Origin: Lachnospiraceae bacterium
GTDB lineage: Bacteria; Bacillota; Clostridia; Lachnospirales; Lachnospiraceae
NCBI GenBank assembly: GCA_022791755.1
Contig: JAAVZR010000015.1
Location: 1 to 64,000, forward strand
Direction: 5' to 3'
Length of the DNA: 64,000 nucleotides
This document shows positions 7,433 to 17,036 of the stretch, piece after piece. Made by a program: the position numbers and the translations under genes. How positions within the stretch are numbered: position 1 is the stretch's first letter; every line of letters starts with the position of its first letter. Below the pieces are notes generated by a model. The model was given only the letters and a program-made list of their open reading frames with translations, did not search any database and was not told the origin of the DNA.

Positions 7433-8878
7433 TCAGCGCGCTCCCAGCGTCACCTCAAAACTCATTTCCACATATTCATCCTGACCGCCCCGGTACACAG
7501 TCAGGGCAATCACATCTTCCGTACTGTAATTCTCCAGAAAACGCTGCAGACTCTGCATCGTCATCAGATCATTTTCCCCGCTGGCCACTATGATATCACC
7601 GGCCTTCAGGCCGGCCAGATACGCCGGACTGTCCACGATCACCCGGGTCACATAGATCCCCGGCGGCATATCGTATGCCTCCGCGATATCTGCCGTTGCA
7701 TTCTGTCCCTGTATTCCCAGGTAAGCCGCATCAATACCGGAGCTCAGCTTTTCGATGATTCCCTTCAGGCACGAGATTCCTATGGCCATGGGATATCCCA
7801 CTGTCTCATCACCGTAATCGCGGGTCAGAACTCCGATCAGCTCTCCGTCCATATTAAACAGAAAGCCGCCGCCGTTTTCCGCCAGCAGAATATTCGAATA
7901 CAGCAGCTGAAACGCCGTGTCCGTCCCGACGACATTTTTCTGTACCAGAGAAACCATGCCCGTCGCCACCGAACCGGTACAGCCCGCGGGACTTCCCGCT
8001 GCCACCACCGGCATCCCGCCTGTGACCTGATAAGAGTTTCCCAGCGTCAACGCTCCGATTCCCTCTAAGATCCCCTCCGGTACCGCTCCACAGGATACGC
8101 TGACGATGGCGATCCCCGTAATACCGTCATATTTCTTGATCCGGGCCTCCACCGGCTTTCCGCTGGCAAACGACACGGTCAGCATCTCAGCCTCCCTAAG
8201 AGCCGCGTAGTCCGCCAGAATCAGCACCTCCGCGTCCGTGACACACACCACGGCCCCGGAACTCTGGTTGGCGCTGGACACCGGATTATTAAACCAGTCC
8301 GTATCCTGGGTCACGCTGCTGACTGTCACCAGGCCCCTGTTCACGCTCTTCATCAGATCGCCCACCTGCCGGTACCATCCCAGAGCCAGGTACTCCTCCT
8401 GCGCCCTGAGCGCTTCCAGCACCGCAGAATCCACCGCTTCTTCCACTGCCTGGCTGATATACTCCTCCGGACTCACCGGCGTCGTCTCGCTCTCGGAGGA
8501 TTCCTCCTGCGCAGTCTCCGTTTCGCCTTCGGAGGTCTCCTCTGTGCTCTCCCCTGCCGGGGCGCTGTCCGAGGGGGCCTGTCCGCCGCTCTCCTCCGGC
8601 ACGTCCTGCTCCGCCGTCTCCTCCGGCAGCGTCTCCGTATCTGCAGCGCTCTCCTCCGGATCCCGTCCCATACTGATGGTCTCTGTCGGCTGCGTCTCCT
8701 CCGGCAGAAAACGAGGTTCCAGATACTTCACTCCCAGCACGAAAAACAAAGATGCCACCAGACCAAATATTATGGCCCCCGCCACCAGCCTGCAGACCTT
8801 CCATATCCGATACCGGCGGCCTGCTGCCTTATTCATGATCTTTTCACGGATAAATTCCCGATCCTCAGAATCCGGCAT
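7433..8878 (-). CDS. Membrane-anchored HtrA-like PDZ protein lacking the catalytic triad
   Basis: The 481-residue protein has a cytoplasmic N-terminus, one membrane helix (residues 29-50), a long Glu/Ser/Thr-rich linker (about 60-135), a trypsin-like fold and a C-terminal PDZ domain (GLKAGDIIVASG, about residues 400-475). The fold aligns with DegP/HtrA, but the catalytic positions are changed. The NNHV region reads ILADYAAL, the Asp strand reads ITGIAIVSV, and the GNSGGP loop reads AENGGGFLF, so His, Asp and Ser all appear absent. It is therefore probably a scaffold or sensor, not a protease. Start ATG 8878 follows AAAGGAG. A good sigma-A promoter lies 70-100 nt upstream. Loss of activity is inferred from alignment by eye. 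Confidence 0.8.
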   Translation of the reverse strand: MPDSEDREFIREKIMNKAAGRRYRIWKVCRLVAGAIIFGLVASLFFVLGVKYLEPRFLPEETQPTETISMGRDPEESAADTETLPEETAEQDVPEESGGQAPSDSAPAGESTEETSEGETETAQEESSESETTPVSPEEYISQAVEEAVDSAVLEALRAQEEYLALGWYRQVGDLMKSVNRGLVTVSSVTQDTDWFNNPVSSANQSSGAVVCVTDAEVLILADYAALREAEMLTVSFASGKPVEARIKKYDGITGIAIVSVSCGAVPEGILEGIGALTLGNSYQVTGGMPVVAAGSPAGCTGSVATGMVSLVQKNVVGTDTAFQLLYSNILLAENGGGFLFNMDGELIGVLTRDYGDETVGYPMAIGISCLKGIIEKLSSGIDAAYLGIQGQNATADIAEAYDMPPGIYVTRVIVDSPAYLAGLKAGDIIVASGENDLMTMQSLQRFLENYSTEDVIALTVYRGGQDEYVEMSFEVTLGAR

Positions 8879-8947
8879 CGCGAGTTCTCCTTTTTCGTTT
8901 GTCTGCCTCCTGCCACTGCACTGCACCGGGCGGGTCTGTTATTTTCT

Positions 8948-8976
8948 ATTATAGTGGGAAGACCAGATTTTGTGAA
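8948..8976 (-). promoter_or_regulatory. Sigma-A promoter of the HtrA-like/yhaM/rlmD operon
   Basis: On the minus strand, TTCACA (8971-8976) and TATAAT (8948-8953) are separated by 17 bp. Position and spacing fit a housekeeping promoter for the gene starting at 8878. No equally good promoter was seen for mutS2 on the other strand of this 280-bp divergent region. Confidence 0.7.
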
Positions 8977-9160
8977 GTGTTTTTTATAAAATGCGAAAGG
9001 ATTGTCCGCCTCCCTTACCGCATTTTTTCCAAAACCCCTACCCGAAACGGCAAAAATGCGTTATACTGTAAAGGAAAAACGGCCCCACTTCCGTTTTTCT
9101 GCCACAGAAATCAACAGTATATCACAGCGCGGACAGAAAAACCGCCTACGGGAAACGATC

Positions 9161-11605
9161 ATGAACGCAAAAGTATTAAAGACACTGGAATTTCATAAAA
9201 TCATCAAACGGCTGACCGAACACGCCTCCACCCCTTTAGGGATCCGCATGTGCGAGGACTGCGTTCCCTTCGACGAGCTGGAGGAGGTCATACAAGCCCA
9301 GACCCAGACGAGAGACGCTCTGGCACGGCTGTACCGCCATGGAACCATCTCCTTCTCCGGCGCCAGAGATATCGGCGCCTCGCTAAAAAGACTGGAAATC
9401 GGCAGCTCCTTAAGCATCCCTGAGCTGCTGTCCGTCAGCGCTCTTTTGAGCGCGGCCGCCAGAGCCAGAGCCTACGGGCGGGGGGAGACCACAAGACTCA
9501 GCACCGGCCGCCATATGGAGATATCGGAGGAGGAAGAAAACATGGGCGACAGCCTGGACGCCCTCTTCGCCGCCATCGAACCGCTGCCTTCTCTGAATCA
9601 GGAGATCAGCCGCTGCATCCAGTCCGAGGAGGATCTCTTTGACGATGCCAGCCCCAAGCTTAACAGCATACGCCGTTCCATACGCCGGGCCAGCGACCGG
9701 GTCCACAGCCAGTTAAACGAAATCGTCAATTCCAACCGCACCCAGCTGCAGGATGCCGTCGTCACCATGCGGGGCGGCCGCTACTGCATCCCGGTGAAGG
9801 CAGAATATAAAAATCAGGTGGGAGGCATGGTCCACGACCAGTCCCGCAACGGCTCCACCTATTTCATCGAACCCATGGCCATCGTAAAGCTCAACAATGA
9901 AATCCGTGAGCTGGAGATCGCCGAGCAGAAAGAGATCGAGGCGATCCTGGCCGATCTCAGCAGCCAGACGGCTCCCCATATCGAGTCTCTCCGCACGGAT
10001 CTGTCTGTCTTATCACAGCTGGACTACATCTTTGCCAGGGCTTGTCTGGCCCGGGATATGGACGCTTCCTGCCCCCAGTTCAATGAAGCGGGATTCATCG
10101 ACATCCGACAGGGACGCCATCCCCTCTTAAAAAAGGATCAGGTCGTTCCCATCGACGTGACTCTGGGGAAGGAATACAACACGCTGATTATCACCGGCCC
10201 CAATACCGGCGGTAAGACCGTGTCCTTAAAGACCGTGGGACTGCTGACTCTCATGGGGCAGGCCGGACTCCATATCCCTGCCTTCGACGGCTCAAAGCTG
10301 GCGCTGTTTCGCGAGGTCTATGCCGATATCGGAGATGAGCAGAGCATCGAACAGAATCTGAGCACCTTCTCCTCCCATATGACCAATATTGTGAGCATTC
10401 TGGAGAAGGCCGATACGAACAGTCTGGTGCTCTTTGACGAGCTCTGTGCCGGAACCGATCCCACCGAGGGCGCCGCCCTGGCCGTGTCCATCCTGGATTT
10501 TCTTCACAATATGGATGTGCGCGTCATGGCCACCACTCACTACAGTGAAATCAAGGTATACGCCCTGTCCACCGACGGCGTGGAAAACGCCAGCTGTGAA
10601 TTCAATGTGGAGACGCTGCGGCCCACCTACCGCCTGCTGACCGGAATCCCCGGCAAGAGCAACGCCTTTGCCATAGCCGGAAAGCTGGGACTCCCCTCCT
10701 TTCTCATCGACGATGCCGGAACCCGCATCGGCAAGCAGGATAAGCATTTCGAGGATATGATCGGCGAGCTGGAGGCCGCCCGTGTCACCCTGGAACAGGA
10801 AAAGGACGAGGTGAACCGCTACAAGGCGGAGATCTCCCACCTGAAGGAAGAGCTGAGCACCAGCAGGGAGGATCTGAAGGAGCGGAGAGAGCGCTACTTA
10901 CAGACAGCCCAGGAGGAGGCCCGGCGGATCCTGGAGGAAGCCAAGGACACGGCAGATCAGACCATAAGACGGATCAACAAGCTGGCCGGCGGGGCCGGTG
11001 TGAGCCGTGAGCTGGAAAACGAGCGGGCCGCCCTCAGGGAGAAGCTCTCCGAGGCTGAGAAGAAGACGGCGGTCCGGGCCCAGAAGAAGCAGCGCCGGGA
11101 ACATACGGCTGCCGATTTTCGCATCGGCGACGCCGTCCGCGTTCTGTCCATGAACTTAAACGGCACCGTCAGCACCCTGCCAAACGCCAAAGGCGATCTC
11201 TTCGTCCAGATGGGCATACTCCGCTCCCAGGTAAATATCCGGGATCTGGAACTCATCGACGAGCCCTCTGTCACCGGACCGGGCGTGCCTTCGGGAAACC
11301 GCCGCAAGAAATCCAACATGAGCGGAATCGGCGCCTCCAAGACTATGAGCATCTCCCCGGAGATCAATCTGATCGGTATGACCGTAGACGAGGCCATGCC
11401 CCAGTTAGACAAATATCTGGACGATGCCTATCTGGCCCATCTGCCCCAGGTGCGCATCATCCACGGGCGCGGCACCGGCGCTCTGCGCAACGCCACACAC
11501 AAGCTGTTAAAGCGCGCCCCCCATGTGGAGGAATTTCATCTGGGAGCCTTCGGCGAGGGCGACCATGGCGTAACCATCGCCAAACTGAAGGAAGGAGCAA
11601 AATAG
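9161..11605 (+). CDS. mutS2: Endonuclease MutS2
   Basis: The 814-residue protein begins MNAKVLKTLEFHKIIKRL, typical of MutS2. The MutS-like ATPase shows a Walker A GPNTGGKTVSLKT, a Walker B region ending LVLFDELCAGTDPTEGAAL and the TTHYSE motif. A long coiled coil follows (EELEAAR through LKEELSTSREDL). The C-terminal Smr nuclease domain carries IHGRGTGALR and ends HLGAFGEGDHGVT. MutS2 acts on recombination intermediates and on collided ribosomes rather than in mismatch repair. The frame is open to 9002, but 9161 is the family start. Only 3 nt separate it from the response regulator downstream. Confidence 0.95.
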   Translation: MNAKVLKTLEFHKIIKRLTEHASTPLGIRMCEDCVPFDELEEVIQAQTQTRDALARLYRHGTISFSGARDIGASLKRLEIGSSLSIPELLSVSALLSAAARARAYGRGETTRLSTGRHMEISEEEENMGDSLDALFAAIEPLPSLNQEISRCIQSEEDLFDDASPKLNSIRRSIRRASDRVHSQLNEIVNSNRTQLQDAVVTMRGGRYCIPVKAEYKNQVGGMVHDQSRNGSTYFIEPMAIVKLNNEIRELEIAEQKEIEAILADLSSQTAPHIESLRTDLSVLSQLDYIFARACLARDMDASCPQFNEAGFIDIRQGRHPLLKKDQVVPIDVTLGKEYNTLIITGPNTGGKTVSLKTVGLLTLMGQAGLHIPAFDGSKLALFREVYADIGDEQSIEQNLSTFSSHMTNIVSILEKADTNSLVLFDELCAGTDPTEGAALAVSILDFLHNMDVRVMATTHYSEIKVYALSTDGVENASCEFNVETLRPTYRLLTGIPGKSNAFAIAGKLGLPSFLIDDAGTRIGKQDKHFEDMIGELEAARVTLEQEKDEVNRYKAEISHLKEELSTSREDLKERRERYLQTAQEEARRILEEAKDTADQTIRRINKLAGGAGVSRELENERAALREKLSEAEKKTAVRAQKKQRREHTAADFRIGDAVRVLSMNLNGTVSTLPNAKGDLFVQMGILRSQVNIRDLELIDEPSVTGPGVPSGNRRKKSNMSGIGASKTMSISPEINLIGMTVDEAMPQLDKYLDDAYLAHLPQVRIIHGRGTGALRNATHKLLKRAPHVEEFHLGAFGEGDHGVTIAKLKEGAK

Positions 11606-11608
11606 CAT

Positions 11609-12316
11609 ATGGCCGACAAACAGAAAATCCTGATCGTGGACGACGATGAAAATATCGCAGAACTCATCTCTCTGTACCTGACCAAGGAGTGCTTTGACAC
11701 CTGCATGGTCTATAACGGAGAAGACGCTCTCACAAAATTCCACAGCTTTTCCCCTGATCTGATCCTTCTGGACCTGATGCTTCCCGGCATCGACGGATAT
11801 CACGTGTGCCGGGAAATCCGCCGGGAATCCGCCACCCCCATCATCATGCTCAGCGCCAAGGGCGAGATCTTTGACAAGGTGCTGGGCCTGGAGCTGGGAG
11901 CCGACGACTATATGATTAAGCCCTTTGACTCCAAGGAACTGGTGGCCCGGGTCAAGGCCGTACTGCGGCGCACGGCCGCCCAGCCCGCCCCTGTCCCTGC
12001 CGCCATGGAGGGAGATGTGGTCTCCTATCCTGATCTGGTGGTCAATCTGACCAACTATTCGGTACAGTATATGGGCCGGACCGTGGATATGCCCCCTAAG
12101 GAACTGGAGCTTCTGTATTTTCTGGCCTCCTCTCCCAATCGGGTCTTCACCAGAGAGCAGCTTCTCGACCACATCTGGGGCTATGAATATATCGGAGATA
12201 CCCGCACCGTGGACGTACATATCAAGCGCCTCCGGGAAAAAATCAAGGATCACCCCTCCTGGTCTTTAGCCACGGTCTGGGGAATCGGCTATAAATTCGA
12301 GGCAAAAGGAAAATGA
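11609..12316 (+). CDS. OmpR-family response regulator
   Basis: The 235-residue protein has a receiver domain (ILIVDDDENI acidic pocket, phospho-acceptor Asp in LILLDLMLPGIDGY, Lys in DYMIKPFD) and a winged-helix DNA-binding domain (KELELLYFLASSPNRVFTRE, then YIGDTRTVDVHIKRLREKI). The layout matches OmpR/PhoB-type regulators, close in style to VanR. It starts 3 nt after mutS2 and its stop overlaps the histidine kinase start by ATGA, so the pair is co-translated and may share the mutS2 transcript. Target genes are not evident. Confidence 0.93.
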   Translation: MADKQKILIVDDDENIAELISLYLTKECFDTCMVYNGEDALTKFHSFSPDLILLDLMLPGIDGYHVCREIRRESATPIIMLSAKGEIFDKVLGLELGADDYMIKPFDSKELVARVKAVLRRTAAQPAPVPAAMEGDVVSYPDLVVNLTNYSVQYMGRTVDMPPKELELLYFLASSPNRVFTREQLLDHIWGYEYIGDTRTVDVHIKRLREKIKDHPSWSLATVWGIGYKFEAKGK

Positions 12317-13737
12317 AGCGTCTGTTGTACCTGAAGTTTCTGTTGGGCTATCTGCTGTTTTTCGTCCTGGGTTTTCTGGTCATCGCCTTTTTCTCCGCCC
12401 ATCTGACGGAAAACTATCTGCTGCATTCCGCCGGGGAGAGGCTCTATAACGAAGCCTGCCTTCTGGCCGACGCCTGCACTCCCTATGGCGGAACCGGCGC
12501 AAACCTGAACACCGTCTCCCCCCGCATCGAGACCGTGGCCGGGTGTATCGACTCCACGGCCTGGCTCATGGACCGGCAGGGACAGATTGTCTATGACACC
12601 GCCCGGACTGACACCGGACGGCAGATAGCGGATTTCAACCCGGCCGACACGGGAAAGGCCCACTATGTCACAGGCCGGTTCTACGGCCATTTCTCCTATG
12701 ATATGATCAGCGTATACGCCCCTATCTCCGGCAGCTATCAGATCTTTGGCTATATCGTGCTCCATCTGCCGGTAAAGGAGGCGTTATCCTCCCGGGACAG
12801 CATTCTGAACGTGGTCTATCTGACCGGTCTGATCATCTTCGCGCTGTCGCTGATCCTTTTAATTGTCTTTCACCGGATCGTATACCGGCCTCTGCGCAAA
12901 ATCACCGTGGCCGCCAGGCAGTTTGCCGAAGGGCATCTGGAATACCGCTGTCAGGTTCACTCCGGAGACGAGATGGGCTATCTCTCCAACACCCTGAACT
13001 TTATGGCCAGCGAGCTCTCCAAGATGGAAGAGTACCAGCGCAAATTCATCTCCGACGTATCCCACGATTTCCGCTCTCCCCTGACCACCATCAAGGGTTA
13101 TCTGGAAGCGATCATGGACGGCACCATTCCGCCGGAACTGCACGATAAATATATCCGTCTTGTAATCGCCGAGACGGAGCGCCTGACCAAGCTGACCCAG
13201 AACACCCTGGCTCTCCAGAGTCTTGAAAGCCGCGGAACTTACCTGGATCTCACGGATTTCGATATCAATCAGGTAGTCAAAAATACAGCTGCCGCTTTTG
13301 AAGGCGCCTGCCTGCCCAAGCGGATCACCTTTGACCTGACGTTTCCCTCCCGGATCCTCATGGTGCGGGCCGATTTAAGCAAGATTCAGCAGGTGCTCTA
13401 TAACCTCATCGACAATGCCATCAAATTCTCCCACAATGGCTCCGTCATCTGGCTGGAGACCTCGGAACGCTTCGATAAGGTCTTTGTCTCCGTCCGAGAT
13501 ACCGGCATCGGCATCCCTAAGGACAGTCAGAAAAAAATATGGGAGAGGTTCTATAAGACCGACCTGTCCCGCGGCCGGGATAAAAGAGGGACCGGCCTGG
13601 GACTTTCCATCGTGAAGGAGATCATACAGGCCCACGGCCAGAATATTGATGTGATCAGCACCATAGGCGTAGGATCTGAGTTTATCTTCTCTTTGCAGAA
13701 GCCCTCCGGCGAGGAGGGGCGCAGAAGCCCATCTTAA
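12313..13737 (+). CDS. Sensor histidine kinase (HAMP, HisKA, HATPase)
   Basis: The 474-residue membrane kinase has a first helix at residues 8-28, an extracytoplasmic sensor domain of about 130 residues, and a second helix near residues 160-182. A HAMP domain follows, then the H box FISDVSHDFRSPLTTIKGY and ATP-binding boxes (QQVLYNLIDNAIKFS N box, DTGIGIP, GTGLGLSIVKEI). It should phosphorylate the regulator encoded just upstream. The ligand is unknown. All catalytic motifs look intact. Confidence 0.93.
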   Translation: MKRLLYLKFLLGYLLFFVLGFLVIAFFSAHLTENYLLHSAGERLYNEACLLADACTPYGGTGANLNTVSPRIETVAGCIDSTAWLMDRQGQIVYDTARTDTGRQIADFNPADTGKAHYVTGRFYGHFSYDMISVYAPISGSYQIFGYIVLHLPVKEALSSRDSILNVVYLTGLIIFALSLILLIVFHRIVYRPLRKITVAARQFAEGHLEYRCQVHSGDEMGYLSNTLNFMASELSKMEEYQRKFISDVSHDFRSPLTTIKGYLEAIMDGTIPPELHDKYIRLVIAETERLTKLTQNTLALQSLESRGTYLDLTDFDINQVVKNTAAAFEGACLPKRITFDLTFPSRILMVRADLSKIQQVLYNLIDNAIKFSHNGSVIWLETSERFDKVFVSVRDTGIGIPKDSQKKIWERFYKTDLSRGRDKRGTGLGLSIVKEIIQAHGQNIDVISTIGVGSEFIFSLQKPSGEEGRRSPS

Positions 13738-13758
13738 CGGTTCCGTCCAAGCAAGACC

Positions 13759-13989
13759 ATGATCGCCGATCTCTCCACTGCCCTGGAACCTGTCACCAGA
13801 GATCAGGGGCTCACCATGACTCAGCTTCGCTTTCTCTGTGAAATTAAAATCCGCCAGCCCATTACCGTGGGAATGCTCAGCTCCATTGTGGGAGAAAATA
13901 AAGGCAACTGCTCCAGTATGTGCAAAAAGCTGGAAAACGCCGGTTATCTGATCCGGCGCCGCTGTCCACAGGATATCTCTGCGGGATAA
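13759..13989 (+). pseudogene. MarR-family regulator remnant
   Basis: An open frame of 76 codons matches the first two-thirds of a MarR winged-helix domain: LTMTQLRFLCEI, then MLSSIVGENKGNCSSMCKKLE, then AGYLIRRRCPQD. At the point where the wing and last helix should follow, similarity ends and a stop comes after ISAG. Similarity extends a few codons upstream to the histidine-kinase stop without any ribosome-binding site, so the 5' end seems lost too. Both ends are therefore missing. Next to ftsH, it may be the relic of a local regulator. Confidence 0.6.
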
Positions 13990-14043
13990 AGACCCGGCGC
14001 TCTGAGAAACCCGGTCAGACACTAAGAAAGGAATTTTTGCGAT

Positions 14044-15870
14044 ATGAAAGAAGAAAAGAAACCGTCACGCAAGCCTCTGATATTTTACTATTTCGTGGCC
14101 CTGTTAGTCTGGGGGCTCTTTAACACGCTGCTGGCGCCCTCTCTGTTCGGCACCCGGGTGGAAGAGGTCACCTACAATTTCCTCTTAGAGCAGGTGGAGG
14201 CGGGGAACGTGACCCAGGTCGTCATGGAAAACGACCGCTATCTGTTCTCAGCTCTGGACGAAAGCGGCAAAGAGCATCTCTACAAGACAGGGCTCTGGCC
14301 GGATTATTCCGAATTGACCGAGCAGCTGCGCGAGGCCGGCGTGGCCTTCGGCGGCACGATTCCGGCCAAGAATAACCCGCTGATCACCACCCTGCTCAGC
14401 TGCGTCATCTCCCTGCTTCCCATCCTTCTTCTGGGCGTCTTCATGTCCAATATGATGAAAAAGCGCATGGGAGGCGCCATGGGCAATGCCATGTCCTTCG
14501 GCAAATCCAACGCCAAGGTCTATGTGGAAGCCCAGACCGGCAAGACCTTCACCGATGTGGCCGGCCAGGACGAAGCCAAGGAAGCTCTGACCGAGATCGT
14601 GGACTTTCTGCACAATCCGCAGAAATATGCCGATATCGGAGCGAATCTGCCAAAGGGAGCTCTCCTGGTGGGCCCTCCCGGCACCGGTAAGACGCTCCTT
14701 GCCAAAGCGGTGGCCGGGGAAGCCCAGGTGCCTTTCTTCTCCATCTCCGGGTCGGAATTCGTGGAGATGTTTGTGGGTATGGGCGCTGCAAAGGTCCGCG
14801 ATCTCTTTCAGCAGGCCGGTGAAAAGGCTCCCTGTATCGTGTTTATCGACGAAATTGATACCATCGGCAAGAAACGCGAGAGCAATATGGGCGGCAACGA
14901 CGAACGGGAGCAGACGCTCAACCAGCTCCTCACTGAGATGGACGGCTTCGACGGCAGAAAAGGCGTCGTGATTCTGGCCGCCACCAACCGCCCTGAGACG
15001 CTGGACAAGGCTCTCTTACGCCCCGGCCGTTTCGACCGGCGCATCCCTGTGGAGCTGCCTGATCTGAAGGGCCGGGAGGCGATCTTAAAGGTCCACGGCA
15101 AAAACGTCAGGCTGGATTCCACCGTGGATTTCAATGCCATCGCCAGAGCCACCTCCGGCGCTTCCGGCGCAGAACTGGCCAATATCATCAACGAGGGAGC
15201 TCTGCGGGCCGTCCGCCAGGGACGCACCACGGTCAACCAGTCTGATCTGGAGGAGAGCGTGGAAGTCGTCATCGCCGGCTATCAGCGCAAGGGAGCCGTG
15301 ATCTCCGAGCATGAAAAGCAGATCATTGCCTACCACGAAATCGGCCACGCTCTGGTGGCCGCCCGCCAGACAGAATCCGCCCCGGTCCACAAGATCACCA
15401 TCATTCCCCGCACCTCCGGAGCCCTGGGTTATACCATGCAGGTGGAGGAGGGAGAAAAGGTCCTGATGACCCGGGAGGAAGGCTTTAATAAGATCGCCAC
15501 CCTCACCGGCGGACGGGCTGCCGAGGAGCTGATCTTCTGTTCCATCACTTCCGGCGCCTCCAACGACATCGAGCAGGCCACCAAGATGGCCCGGGCCATG
15601 ATTACCCGCTATGGCATGAGCCGGAATTTCGATATGATGGCCCTGGAGACCGTGACCAATCCCTATCTGGGAGCCGATACCACCCTCAGCTGCTCTCCGG
15701 ATACCGCTGCCAAAATCGACGAAGAGGTCAATGAGATGATCCGTTCGGCCCACGAAAAGGCAATCGGTATCCTGAAAGAAAATACAGACAAGCTTCATGA
15801 GCTGGCCCGGTACCTGATAGAGAAGGAGACGATCACAGGGGAGGAGTTTATGGAGATCCTGAACGGCTAG
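14044..15870 (+). CDS. ftsH: ATP-dependent zinc metalloprotease FtsH
   Basis: The 608-residue membrane protease has helices near residues 10-30 and 112-135 flanking the periplasmic-type segment. The AAA module shows Walker [13 protein letters not shown] (about 209-220), Walker [11 protein letters not shown], and the SRH region [20 protein letters not shown]. The zinc site is HEIGH at 431-435. The protein is somewhat shorter at the C-terminus than E. coli FtsH, as in many Clostridia. It degrades membrane and short-lived cytoplasmic proteins. Clostridia often carry more than one ftsH and this may be an accessory copy. A ribosome-binding site (AAGGAA) lies upstream of the ATG at 14044. Confidence 0.93.
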   Translation: MKEEKKPSRKPLIFYYFVALLVWGLFNTLLAPSLFGTRVEEVTYNFLLEQVEAGNVTQVVMENDRYLFSALDESGKEHLYKTGLWPDYSELTEQLREAGVAFGGTIPAKNNPLITTLLSCVISLLPILLLGVFMSNMMKKRMGGAMGNAMSFGKSNAKVYVEAQTGKTFTDVAGQDEAKEALTEIVDFLHNPQKYADIGANLPKGALLVGPPGTGKTLLAKAVAGEAQVPFFSISGSEFVEMFVGMGAAKVRDLFQQAGEKAPCIVFIDEIDTIGKKRESNMGGNDEREQTLNQLLTEMDGFDGRKGVVILAATNRPETLDKALLRPGRFDRRIPVELPDLKGREAILKVHGKNVRLDSTVDFNAIARATSGASGAELANIINEGALRAVRQGRTTVNQSDLEESVEVVIAGYQRKGAVISEHEKQIIAYHEIGHALVAARQTESAPVHKITIIPRTSGALGYTMQVEEGEKVLMTREEGFNKIATLTGGRAAEELIFCSITSGASNDIEQATKMARAMITRYGMSRNFDMMALETVTNPYLGADTTLSCSPDTAAKIDEEVNEMIRSAHEKAIGILKENTDKLHELARYLIEKETITGEEFMEILNG

Positions 15871-17036
15871 TTATTTTTCGCGTTATAGCGGTTTACGAAG
15901 CCATGGATCCGGCCTACGGGCTCGATGTAATCTTCGATGCTGGAATCATGGTTCAGCGTGTCGATGAGCAGCGCGATGTATTTGCTCATGCTGGCTGTGG
16001 TGTAGTAGGGGCGGGACAGAAGCTCCGGCGTCTGGTAGATCAGGTCCGTGGTGACGATCCGGTCAAATATGCCTTCTTCGTAGGCCCGGTCAAAGGCTTC
16101 CAGGCCGCCTGTAAAGAGACCGAAGGTCGCCAGAATAAAGATCCTCGCGGCCTTCCGGCGCTTTAATTCCCTGGCCACATCCAGGACGCTCTCTCCCGAG
16201 GAGATCATATCGTCGCGGATAATCAGATCCTTTCCCTCGATGTCGCCGCCCAGAAACTCGTGGGCTACGATGGGATTATGCCCGTCTACCACCCTGGTAT
16301 AGTCACGGCGCTTATAGAACATGCCCACATCCAGACCCAGCACATTGGCCAGAAAAACCGCCCTTCTCATGCCGCCCTCATCCGGGCTGATGACCATCAT
16401 GTGGTCGCTGTCGATCATCAGATCCGGCTCCACATTCAGCAGCCCTTTCACGAACTGATACGCAGGAGGCACACTCTCAAAGGTGGTCAGCGGGATCGCA
16501 TTCTGCACCCTCTCGTCGTGGGCATCAAAGGTCAGGATCTGATCCACCCCCATCTTCTCCAGCTCCTGTAATGCCAGGGCGCAGTCAAGGGACTCCCGCC
16601 CGGAGCGGTTGTGCTGGCGGCTCTCATAGAGAAACGGCATAATGACCGTGATCCGCCGCGCCTTACCGGCCACCGCCGCTATGATGCGTTTCAGATTCTG
16701 AAAATGATCGTCCGGCGACATGGGATTCAGCTTTCCGCTGATGGTATAGGTGGCGCTGAAATTGCACACATCTACCATCAGATAGAGGTCCATACCGCGC
16801 ACAGACTCCCGGATCACGCCTTTTCCCTCGCCGGAACCGAACCGGGGCAGCTCATTTTCAATCAGATAGGAATCCTTTTCGTATCCCTCATATACCTCGA
16901 ACACCTCTGTCTCCAGCCTCTCATGGCGCCACTTCACCAGAAACTGATCTACCCTCTCTCCCATCGCGCTGCATCCATGCAATGCGATCACTCCCAGAGG
17001 GCCGTAGGGTGTGGTGCTGCGGATTTTATTCTCCAT
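15867..17036 (-). CDS. prs: Ribose-phosphate pyrophosphokinase, clostridial long form
   Basis: The 389-residue protein makes PRPP from ribose 5-phosphate and ATP for nucleotide, His and Trp synthesis. Visible motifs are ITVIMPFLYESRQHNRSGRE, VDQILTFDAHDERVQNAIP, MVISPDEGGMRRA and the PRPP-binding loop DLIIRDDMISSGES. It is about 70 residues longer than classical Prs (about 315), with insertions seen in clostridial homologues. I chose the ATG at 17036 because GGAGGAG lies 8 nt upstream; ATG 17054 also is in frame. The ribosome-binding site lies in the end of dnaI, whose stop overlaps the prs start. Confidence 0.9.
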   Translation of the reverse strand: MENKIRSTTPYGPLGVIALHGCSAMGERVDQFLVKWRHERLETEVFEVYEGYEKDSYLIENELPRFGSGEGKGVIRESVRGMDLYLMVDVCNFSATYTISGKLNPMSPDDHFQNLKRIIAAVAGKARRITVIMPFLYESRQHNRSGRESLDCALALQELEKMGVDQILTFDAHDERVQNAIPLTTFESVPPAYQFVKGLLNVEPDLMIDSDHMMVISPDEGGMRRAVFLANVLGLDVGMFYKRRDYTRVVDGHNPIVAHEFLGGDIEGKDLIIRDDMISSGESVLDVARELKRRKAARIFILATFGLFTGGLEAFDRAYEEGIFDRIVTTDLIYQTPELLSRPYYTTASMSKYIALLIDTLNHDSSIEDYIEPVGRIHGFVNRYNAKNN

